7,842 nt of DNA from an uncultured Lachnospiraceae bacterium. Its GTDB lineage: Bacteria > Bacillota > Clostridia > Lachnospirales > Lachnospiraceae. Each line of letters starts with the position of its first letter. The stretch's first letter is position 1. Positions 1 to 5,240 of this stretch are shown here, one piece after another. The stretch is from assembly GCA_910583815.1 (NCBI GenBank), contig CAJTZB010000120.1, forward strand, positions 1 to 7,842, written 5' to 3'. The position numbers and the translations under genes are program-made. The notes under the pieces were generated by a model. That model ran no database searches. It was not told the DNA's origin and saw only the letters and a program-made list of their open reading frames with translations.

Positions 1-15
1 AAATGCCTGAAATCA

Positions 16-59
16 CATGGGTTGAGGCGTGTTGCCATCTGTACACCGACGCTAGCAAA
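16..59 (+). repeat. Intergenic hairpin repeat, copy 1 (degenerate)
   Basis: The element begins CATGGG and continues with GGCGTG, then an imperfect stem (31-39 against 48-56) around the eight-base loop TGTACACC (40-47), and ends in AAA. Aligned without gaps to 2262-2305 it matches at about 30 of 44 positions, and most differences are transitions. Bases 38-54 match 7703-7719 in 16 of 17 positions. The stem here has two mismatches and some G-T pairs, so this copy looks decayed or less constrained. It lies about 100 bases before the padR-type gene. Function is unknown. Confidence 0.55.
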
Positions 60-95
60 ACAAAATTTAAAAATCAACGTGCCTGCATAAAGCTA

Positions 96-116
96 AAACA
101 TCGGTACGCAATGTTT
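96..116. promoter_or_regulatory. Inverted repeat AAACAT-N9-ATGTTT, possible PadR operator
   Basis: AAACAT (96-101) and ATGTTT (111-116) are perfect inverted copies around nine bases, ending 44 bases before the start codon of the PadR-family gene. PadR regulators commonly repress their own promoters by binding short palindromes with ATGT/ACAT half sites, though usually in the opposite arrangement (ATGT first). An AT-rich stretch at 121-140 would serve as the -10 region, but no clear -35/-10 pair can be assigned. Autoregulation is inference from position. Confidence 0.3.
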
Positions 117-160
117 GGATTTTTATGTAAAATTTAAAATAGAGAGGAGGTATTTCTAAA

Positions 161-475
161 ATGAACGCACAGTTTAAAAAGGGGGCACTGGAGCTTTGTG
201 TTCTTTCCCTTCTTATGAAGAGAGACCGGTATGGCTATGAACTGACGGATGCGATTTCACAGGAAATGTCAATTGCTCCGGGAACGCTGTATTTAGTGCT
301 GAAGCGTCTGAAAGAGGAAGAGCTGGTGGAAACCTATCTTGTGGAGTCGGAAGAGGGACCAGCAAGAAAATATTATCATCTGACTGCGGCAGGAAAAGAA
401 CGGCAGGAACTGATTGAAAAGGAATGGAACGACTTTGTGGCTGTAATGGAACGTCTGCTGCAAGGAGATAAATGA
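161..475 (+). CDS. PadR-family winged-helix transcriptional regulator
   Basis: A 104-residue cytoplasmic DNA-binding protein of the short PadR type. The winged helix covers about residues 8-75: the YGYEL signature is at about 24-28, the recognition-helix motif GTLYLVLKRLKEEELV at about 41-56, and the wing ends in the typical GPARKYYHLT. The last 30 residues form the dimerisation helix expected for PadR-s1 proteins. The start at 161 follows AGAGGAGG (143-150) at a ten-base distance. The stop lies 46 bases before the HAAS/DUF4097 gene on the same strand. Small PadR regulators next to HAAS-domain genes are a recurrent Firmicutes arrangement, in which the PadR protein usually represses the operon; that role is inferred here. 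The ligand or stress signal cannot be read from the sequence. Confidence 0.93.
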   Translation: MNAQFKKGALELCVLSLLMKRDRYGYELTDAISQEMSIAPGTLYLVLKRLKEEELVETYLVESEEGPARKYYHLTAAGKERQELIEKEWNDFVAVMERLLQGDK

Positions 476-521
476 GAGAGGGAAGTAAAAGTCGCAGGTT
501 GTGGAAAGGAATGATGATTCT

Positions 522-2210
522 ATGAAAAAAGAAGAATATATGAATGGGCTGAAAAATGCATTGGAAGGCTTTGAGGAAGAACTGGTGCAGGAAATCGTGA
601 CGGACTATGAAGAACATTTCCGTGTCGGGCTGGAGCGTGGCAGAAGCGAAGAAGAACTGATTGAAGAGCTTGGAACAGCGGAGGATTTGGTGGAAGAAAT
701 AAATGAAATGCTTGGCATCCGGTCGCAGGGAGCATCCGGGCAGAATCTGAAAGCAGAGCCAAGGCAGGCAGAAAAGATGCTGATAAGCAGCACAGAGGCA
801 GACGCTGAAGGGCAGAACGATAATGTGAGCAAAGAAAATACTTCATGGAAAGGCTACGAACAGAAAGAAGAGGAGCAGAGCTGGGGGCAGGAGGATAGAG
901 ATAAAATATCAAAGTCCATCAAGGATATGCTTGCAAAAGCAATGGAAGAGGCAGGCAAAGCAATTGATATTGCGACAAAAGAAGTAGGAAAGATTGACTT
1001 TGATAAAATCATGAAAGAAGCGGGCGATGCCATAAATGAGGCGGGTCAGGCAATGCAGGAGGGCTTTAAGAAGCAGAAGGAAGTTTGGAAACAAAGAGGA
1101 AATACAGAGAATACAACATGGGAACAGAATGGGAGCAGTGACAGCCAAAACGAAGAGAAGGAGTACAATCAGGAACAAGGAAAAGAAGGCTGTAAAAGAA
1201 TTATCATTCAGGGCGAATTTGCAGACGTCACATTAAAAGGAACAGATGATACCCTGCCTTCTGCAACTTATGAGCAGAGTTCTTATAAAGACAGCATGAT
1301 TTATCCGTTTTATTCCTATCAGGAGGGTGATACTTTTTATATCGGATTTCGTAAAAGCGATGAAAATACAGAAAGAAAGAGCGGTTTTTTCCGCATGAAG
1401 TATTCAAGCTCTGCAGACCTGACCGTGAATATTCCAAAAGGAGTGGAATGTGTGGAACTTACCGGAACATCCGGCGATATAGAAATAGAAGGACTTTCTG
1501 CCGGGCAGCTCATTATCAGTTCAAAAAGCGGCGATATAGAGATGTGCAACATACACGGAAGATACTGTAAAATAGAATCCATCAGCGGAGACATTACATT
1601 AAGACGTATTCAGAACGAGGAATTCCTGCTTTCTTCTAAAAGCGGTGATGTAGAAATAGAAAGAATGCAGGGAGGAAAACTGCAGCTAAGTACAATGAGC
1701 GGAGATTTGAATATAACGTCAAGCTCTTTTGAGGAACTTACAGGCAGCCTGACAAGCGGCGATGTGGAAGCAGATAATGTAAAAGCAAAGAGCATCAGTA
1801 TTTCTACAGCAAGCGGCGACATCTGTATGCAGAATGTAAAGGCAGATAAGCAGAAACTGGGTTCTAAAAACGGCGACATAGAGGTGGATAATTGCGCCGG
1901 AGGGCAAATGGAAGTGTCTGTGTCATTTGGAGACATCCATATATCTGCGGAATATGAGGCTTTCCGGCTTCGCGGAAACAGCGGCGATATAGATTTATGC
2001 AGCTGTAAGGATGCAGATGTGGAAGCAGAGAGCTCATTTGGCGATATTAATATTGAAATGAGAAATGTACAGTCATTTTATAAGGTGATTGCCAACAGCT
2101 CATTTGGAGAGACCAGCGTCTCCAAACAGAAAAATCACGGCGGAGATGCAGCAATAAGGACAATTACAGCAAAGGCGAATTCAGGAGACATTCATGTAGA
2201 TTTTTATTAG
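522..2210 (+). CDS. HAAS (DUF1700)/DUF4097 repeat protein
   Basis: A 562-residue protein in three parts. Residues 1-65 are a HAAS (DUF1700) helical domain, with the pattern MKKEEYMNGLKNAL, a central DYEEHF and EELGTAEDLVEEI. Residues 66-225 are an acidic, Gln/Glu-rich linker containing an amphipathic helical stretch (125-190) with EAGxA(I/M) repeated at 143, 166 and 173. Residues 226-562 are a DUF4097-type beta-repeat domain with about 13 S/F/N-G-D/E turns from 317 to 556. No signal peptide or membrane helix is visible, unlike many HAAS proteins, so it is probably cytoplasmic or associates through the amphipathic helix. ATG 522 was chosen because GGAAAGGA (503-510) sits 11 bases ahead and HAAS proteins begin MKKxEY; an in-frame GTG at 501 would swallow that site. 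It is probably cotranscribed with the PadR-family gene. The molecular function of DUF4097 is not established. Confidence 0.88.
   Translation: MKKEEYMNGLKNALEGFEEELVQEIVTDYEEHFRVGLERGRSEEELIEELGTAEDLVEEINEMLGIRSQGASGQNLKAEPRQAEKMLISSTEADAEGQNDNVSKENTSWKGYEQKEEEQSWGQEDRDKISKSIKDMLAKAMEEAGKAIDIATKEVGKIDFDKIMKEAGDAINEAGQAMQEGFKKQKEVWKQRGNTENTTWEQNGSSDSQNEEKEYNQEQGKEGCKRIIIQGEFADVTLKGTDDTLPSATYEQSSYKDSMIYPFYSYQEGDTFYIGFRKSDENTERKSGFFRMKYSSSADLTVNIPKGVECVELTGTSGDIEIEGLSAGQLIISSKSGDIEMCNIHGRYCKIESISGDITLRRIQNEEFLLSSKSGDVEIERMQGGKLQLSTMSGDLNITSSSFEELTGSLTSGDVEADNVKAKSISISTASGDICMQNVKADKQKLGSKNGDIEVDNCAGGQMEVSVSFGDIHISAEYEAFRLRGNSGDIDLCSCKDADVEAESSFGDINIEMRNVQSFYKVIANSSFGETSVSKQKNHGGDAAIRTITAKANSGDIHVDFY
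1470..2189 (+). repeat. Coding repeat: 13 SGD-type units, mostly 57-base period
   Basis: Within the DUF4097 region, the S/N/F-G-D turn starts at residues 317, 336, 355, 374, 393, 412, 431, 450 and 469, exactly 19 residues apart. Further turns start at 487, 506, 528 (FGE) and 554. Each unit has the form xSGDIxIxxxxxxxxxxxS with alternating hydrophobic positions, as expected of one coil of a right-handed beta-solenoid. The DNA copies are diverged, so the period is kept at the protein level and is not a recent tandem expansion. Confidence 0.85.
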
Positions 2211-2261
2211 AATGTTTGAAAAATAAAGAAAAAAGGACATCCATTAAAAGTACTAAAATTG

Positions 2262-2305
2262 CATGGGATAAGGCGTGCCGGCGTCTGCATGCTGATGTCG
2301 GCAAA
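2262..2305 (+). repeat. Intergenic hairpin repeat, copy 2 (best formed)
   Basis: The element has the same CATGGG...GGCGTG left flank and AAA right flank as copy 1. GCCGGCGTC (2277-2285) and GATGTCGGC (2294-2302) pair at all nine positions, counting two G-U pairs when read as plus-strand RNA, around the loop TGCATGCT (2286-2293). There is no T tract after the stem, so it is not a normal intrinsic terminator. CATGCTG (2288-2294) can also pair with CAGCATG (2323-2329), giving an alternative fold. It lies 200 bases before the NifU-like gene and about 67 after the DUF4097 stop. Confidence 0.6.
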
Positions 2306-2407
2306 GGGATATGCGTCAAAAGCAGCATGTTGGATGGGCAGAAATTTTGACAAAATGGGTATGGACGAAATGCATTTTTTGTGAGAAAATAAAATGGAAG
2401 CAGGCAG

Positions 2408-2436
2408 CTGGAAGTAAGGGATATGTTTGTTAAAAT
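2408..2436 (+). promoter_or_regulatory. Possible extended -10 promoter for the NifU-like/GGGtGRT pair
   Basis: TG-T-TAAAAT (2428-2436) forms an extended -10 with five of six consensus bases. The -35 candidate CTGGAA (2408-2413), 17 bases upstream, matches only three of six. The transcript would start near 2443 and give a 60-base leader. No terminator is evident between the DUF4097 gene and here, so read-through is also possible. Confidence 0.35.
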
Positions 2437-2502
2437 ACTGACAATCTCTGCTGCCAAAGCCTGCACGCAAATCTAGAACGATGGATTGAAAGGAGTCCCA
2501 AC

Positions 2503-3195
2503 ATGATTTATTCGCATGAAGTAGAAGAAATGTGCCCGGTTGCGCAGGGTGTACATCACGGTGCTGCGCCGATTCCGGAAGAAGCAAAATGGGTAAAGTC
2601 CAAAGAAGTAAAGGATATTTCCGGCCTGACACATGGTATTGGCTGGTGCGCCCCACAGCAGGGAGCATGTAAGCTGACCTTAAATGTAAAGGAGGGCATC
2701 ATTCAGGAAGCTCTTGTTGAGACAATCGGATGCTCCGGCATGACCCACTCTGCAGCAATGGCAGCAGAAATCCTTCCGGGCCTTACTGTTTTGGAGGCAT
2801 TGAATACAGACCTTGTCTGCGACGCTATTAACACAGCAATGAGGGAACTGTTTTTACAGATTGCTTACGGCAGGACGCAGAGCGCATTTTCCGAAGACGG
2901 CCTTCCGATCGGCGCTGGCCTGGAAGACTTGGGAAAAGGCTTAAGAAGCCAGGTTGGAACGATGTATGGCACATTGAAGAAGGGACCTCGTTACCTTGAA
3001 ATGGCAGAGGGCTATGTGACCGGCATTGCTCTGGATGCAGAGGATCAGATTATCGGTTATCAGTTTGTCAGCCTTGGAAAGATGACAGATTTTATCAAGA
3101 AGGGTGATGATCCGAATACAGCTTATGAGAAGGCAAAGGGTCAGTATGGTCGTGTGGCTGATGCAGTTAAGATTATCGACCCAAGAAAAGAGTAG
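2503..3195 (+). CDS. NifU-like iron-sulfur cluster assembly scaffold protein
   Basis: A 230-residue cytoplasmic protein related to the NifU/IscU scaffold fold. The segment around GACKLTLNVKEG (Cys56) resembles the first ligand loop of IscU, and IGCSGMTHSAAMAAEIL (Cys77) matches the second, usually GCGSAIASSS. The usual third cysteine (HC in IscU) has no evident counterpart: the corresponding region reads YGRTQSAFSEDGLPIGAGLEDL. Extra cysteines are at 11, 49 and 106. A C-terminal extension of about 80 residues after position 148 is absent from IscU. AAAGGAG (2489-2495) lies seven bases before the ATG. The stop TAG overlaps the ribosome binding site of the next gene, so the two are almost certainly translated from one mRNA. 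Members of this branch are annotated as Fe-S scaffolds by homology; cluster binding by this version is inferred. Confidence 0.85.
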   Translation: MIYSHEVEEMCPVAQGVHHGAAPIPEEAKWVKSKEVKDISGLTHGIGWCAPQQGACKLTLNVKEGIIQEALVETIGCSGMTHSAAMAAEILPGLTVLEALNTDLVCDAINTAMRELFLQIAYGRTQSAFSEDGLPIGAGLEDLGKGLRSQVGTMYGTLKKGPRYLEMAEGYVTGIALDAEDQIIGYQFVSLGKMTDFIKKGDDPNTAYEKAKGQYGRVADAVKIIDPRKE

Positions 3196-3209
3196 GGAGG
3201 ATTATGACA

Positions 3210-4220
3210 ATGGCATTATTTGAGTCTTATGAAAGAAGAATTGATAAAATCAATGCTGTGTTAAACAGCTATGGCATCGCTTCCTTAGAAGAAGCTGAAA
3301 AGATTACAAAGGATGCAGGTCTTGACGTTTACAGCCAGATTAAAGGCATTCAGCCAATCTGCTTTGAGAATGCTTGCTGGGCTTACATAACAGGTGCGGC
3401 TATCGCAATCAAGAAGGGCTGCAGAAGAGCGGCAGATGCAGCAGCAGCTATCGGAGAAGGCCTTCAGGCATTCTGTATTCCTGGTTCCGTTGCAGATACT
3501 CGTAAGGTAGGCCTTGGACACGGCAACCTTGGAAAAATGCTTCTGGAGGAGGAGACCGAGTGTTTCTGCTTCCTGGCAGGACATGAGTCCTTTGCGGCAG
3601 CAGAGGGCGCTATCGGTATTGCCGAGAAAGCAAATAAAGTACGTAAAAAGCCGCTCCGTGTTATCTTAAACGGTCTTGGCAAGGATGCTGCTCAGATTAT
3701 TTCTCGTATCAACGGCTTTACTTATGTAGAGACCGAGTACGATCCATATAAGAATGAAGTAAAAGAAGTATTCCGCAAGTCCTATTCTGAGGGCCTTCGT
3801 GCAAAGGTAAACTGCTATGGTGCAAATGATGTCTGTGAAGGCGTTGCCATCATGCATAAGGAAGGCGTTGACGTTTCCATCACCGGAAACTCCACGAACC
3901 CAACCAGATTCCAGCATCCGGTAGCAGGCACTTATAAGAAAGAATGCATCGAGCAGGGCAAAAAATACTTCTCCGTGGCTTCCGGCGGCGGCACAGGAAG
4001 AACGCTCCATCCGGACAATATGGCAGCAGGCCCTGCTTCCTACGGAATGACAGATACACTGGGACGTATGCATTCCGATGCACAGTTCGCAGGCTCTTCT
4101 TCCGTTCCTGCTCACGTAGAGATGATGGGTCTTATTGGTGCAGGCAACAACCCAATGGTTGGCATGACAGTAGCTGTTGCAGTTTCCATCGAGGAAGCAG
4201 CAAACGCAAACCGTTTCTAA
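3210..4220 (+). CDS. GGGtGRT family protein
   Basis: A 336-residue protein carrying the motif that names the GGGtGRT family, here SGGGTGRTLHP with GGGTGRT at residues 259-265. Other notable stretches are MALFESYERRIDKINAVL at the N-terminus, GLGHGNLGKML, ECFCFLAGHES, GNSTNPTRFQHPVAGTYKK and GLIGAGNNPMVGM near the end. The many glycine-rich loops suggest nucleotide or cofactor binding, but no biochemical role is established. No membrane segment is present. ATG 3210 is preferred over ATG 3204 because AGGGAGG (3194-3200) is nine bases from the former and only three from the latter. It follows the NifU-like gene by 14 bases and is followed by a strong terminator, so the two form a closed bicistronic unit. 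Pairing with an Fe-S-type scaffold suggests a linked function, perhaps cluster handling or redox; this is inference. Confidence 0.9.
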   Translation: MALFESYERRIDKINAVLNSYGIASLEEAEKITKDAGLDVYSQIKGIQPICFENACWAYITGAAIAIKKGCRRAADAAAAIGEGLQAFCIPGSVADTRKVGLGHGNLGKMLLEEETECFCFLAGHESFAAAEGAIGIAEKANKVRKKPLRVILNGLGKDAAQIISRINGFTYVETEYDPYKNEVKEVFRKSYSEGLRAKVNCYGANDVCEGVAIMHKEGVDVSITGNSTNPTRFQHPVAGTYKKECIEQGKKYFSVASGGGTGRTLHPDNMAAGPASYGMTDTLGRMHSDAQFAGSSSVPAHVEMMGLIGAGNNPMVGMTVAVAVSIEEAANANRF

Positions 4221-4263
4221 AAAAGGTTTTGAAGATTCGGAAGCCAATAGATAAAGATACAAT

Positions 4264-4298
4264 AAAAATGCCGCGATTCCTGAAGTCGCGGCATTTTT
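4264..4298 (+). terminator. Rho-independent terminator after the GGGtGRT gene
   Basis: AAAAATGCCGCGA (4264-4276) pairs perfectly with TCGCGGCATTTTT (4286-4298) around a nine-base loop, followed by another T. The GC-rich core and terminal T run are typical. The A run on the left would let it act on minus-strand transcripts too. It lies 44 bases past the GGGtGRT stop. Confidence 0.93.
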
Positions 4299-4383
4299 TA
4301 TGCTTATTTTGCGTATGCTGTAGTCAATTTGCACAAAATCTGCACTTCTATTTTGATAATAAGTAATGAAATTTGAAAAAGTG

Positions 4384-4414
4384 TTTACAAAAATGCCAGT
4401 TTTTGTGTTACAAT
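4384..4414 (+). promoter_or_regulatory. Candidate sigma-A promoter for the CarD-like gene
   Basis: TG-T-TACAAT (4406-4414) is an extended -10 with five of six consensus bases. TTTACA (4384-4389) is a -35 with five of six, but the spacer is 19 bases (18 if TTACAA is used), longer than ideal. The transcript would start near 4421 and carry a leader of about 220 bases. Bases 4299-4383 between the terminator and this promoter show nothing recognisable. Confidence 0.5.
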
Positions 4415-4539
4415 AAATCTATGTAGTAATTGTTTGCCCAATAGCGTTCCAAATATCTGCTGTTTTTCTAAAAGGCAAATGGAAAAGAAACTGGAATAAG
4501 AAGGAAAAACTGAGACATACTTTAAACAGAATATGTTTT

Positions 4540-4639
4540 GGTTACGGCTTTGCGCCGAAGCGTCGCAAAGCCGAAGCATAGGCAACCCCCGGTATTGCCT
4601 GTGTTCCTGCCTGATAACCGCTTCGGAATGGGGAAAGGC
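4540..4639 (+). promoter_or_regulatory. Putative structured mRNA leader of the CarD-like gene
   Basis: GGTTA (4540-4544) and TAACC (4615-4619) can close a junction. Inside it, P2 is a perfect 10-bp hairpin, CGGCTTTGCG (4545-4554) with CGCAAAGCCG (4564-4573). P3 joins 4576-4585 to 4595-4604 with a core of AGGCAA/TTGCCT. The P2 loop CCGAAGC (4555-4561) is complementary to GCTTCGG (4620-4626), directly after P1. The P3 loop CCCCC (4586-4590) can pair with GGGG (4630-4633), the likely ribosome binding site. A second CCGAAGC (4571-4577) could compete for GCTTCGG. I do not recognise it as a named riboswitch class. The upstream leader, 4421-4539, is AT-rich with one weak pairing (TTTGCC 4433-4438 with GGCAAA 4474-4479). 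Confidence 0.5.
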
Positions 4640-5134
4640 ATGTATCAGATTGGAGAACTTGTACAGTATGGAAGCAGCGGTGTCTGCAAAATTGAGGGTA
4701 TTGTGCAGGATGTGGCAGGACTGGACCAAGATAAGCAGTACTACCTGATGGTTCCGGTCAATCGGCATGACAGCAAAATATATACTCCGGTAGACAATAC
4801 CAAGACAAAAATGCGGCGTATACTTTCTGCAGAAGAGGTCAGAGGGCTGATGGAAGCTGCCCCGAAGATGGAAGAGCTTTCTATTGGCAATGAAAAGCAA
4901 TGTGAGGGAGTCTATAAGGAAGCACTGTATTCCATAGACTGCTATCTCTGGCTGCGGCTTTTAAAAACATTGATGCTGCGGAAAGCTGCACGCATGGCTC
5001 AAGGGAAAAAATGCACGGCAACGGATGAGCGCTATTTAAAAAGCGTCGGAGAGCGCCTGTATGATGAACTTTCCATTGTACTTGGAGAGGAAGAGGCAAA
5101 GGAGAGCATCCATCTGCTTTTTGGAAGCGAATAG
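4640..5134 (+). CDS. CarD-family RNA polymerase-binding regulator
   Basis: A 164-residue protein of the CarD/CdnL/TRCF family. Residues 1-60 form the Tudor-like domain that binds the RNA polymerase beta lobe, opening MYQIGELVQYGSSGVCKIEGI and containing YYLMVPV and KIYTPVDN. Residues 63-160 are helical (LSAEEVRGLME, YKEALYSID, LLKTLMLRKAARMAQGKKCTATDERYL, ERLYDELSIVLG), matching the CarD C-terminal DNA-contacting domain in layout. The family normally stabilises open promoter complexes. ATG 4640 is chosen because conserved sequence begins there. ATG 4628 (adding MGKG) is possible but has no ribosome binding site; GGGGAAAGG (4630-4638) lies very close to 4640, so translation start is unusual. 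Frames opening further upstream give only Arg/Pro-rich sequence overlapping the structured leader. The gene is monocistronic, ending in a terminator facing the chemoreceptor gene. Confidence 0.82.
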   Translation: MYQIGELVQYGSSGVCKIEGIVQDVAGLDQDKQYYLMVPVNRHDSKIYTPVDNTKTKMRRILSAEEVRGLMEAAPKMEELSIGNEKQCEGVYKEALYSIDCYLWLRLLKTLMLRKAARMAQGKKCTATDERYLKSVGERLYDELSIVLGEEEAKESIHLLFGSE

Positions 5135-5189
5135 CTGAGAGTAAGGCTACAAAAGACATGCGGCCATCTGTGGATGGATGAGAACAAAA

Positions 5190-5223
5190 AAACAAGGAAC
5201 TGCTTTAGGGCAGTTCCTTGTTT
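5190..5223. terminator. Bidirectional terminator between convergent genes
   Basis: AAACAAGGAACTGC (5190-5203) pairs over 14 bp with GCAGTTCCTTGTTT (5210-5223) around the loop TTTAGG. An A run at 5186-5192 gives a U tract for minus-strand transcripts. The plus-strand tail is weaker (TTGTTTGCTC). It lies between the stops of the CarD-like gene and the convergent chemoreceptor gene. Confidence 0.9.
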
Positions 5224-5240
5224 GCTCATAAACCATCTTG

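Noticed and set aside
501..521. GTG start for the HAAS/DUF4097 gene
   Set aside because: It would include the GGAAAGGA site in the coding sequence; ATG 522 has that site at 11 bases and begins with the MKKEEY typical of HAAS proteins.
2277..2302. Copy 2 hairpin as a terminator for the DUF4097 gene
   Set aside because: No T run follows the stem; it is followed by AAAGGGATAT, and its flanks match copy 1, which has no gene before it in view.
2347..2375. TTGACA at 2347-2352 as a -35 box for the NifU-like gene
   Set aside because: No acceptable -10 lies 16-18 bases downstream (TGCATT is poor).
2207..2668. Minus-strand open frame of 153 codons across the intergenic region
   Set aside because: It overlaps the start of the NifU-like gene in antisense, has no homology-like features and no convincing translation start.
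3666..4334. Minus-strand open frame of 222 codons opposite the GGGtGRT gene
   Set aside because: It lies wholly opposite a recognised gene, crosses that gene's terminator, has no family resemblance and is Cys/His-rich as expected of an antisense shadow.
3944..4366. Plus-strand 140-codon frame inside and after the GGGtGRT gene
   Set aside because: It is an out-of-frame shadow, Arg/Ser-rich, running through the terminator.
4564..4573. CGCAAAGCC core resembling the c-di-GMP-I riboswitch
   Set aside because: The GNRA-capped stem, the preceding GCAAACC and the closing GGGTTACC-type elements of that class are not in the required order; here the core is simply one arm of a perfect hairpin.
4538..4639. 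In-frame N-terminal extension of the CarD-like protein
   Set aside because: The extension is Arg/Pro-rich, unlike the family, has no ribosome binding site and coincides with the inverted repeats of the leader.
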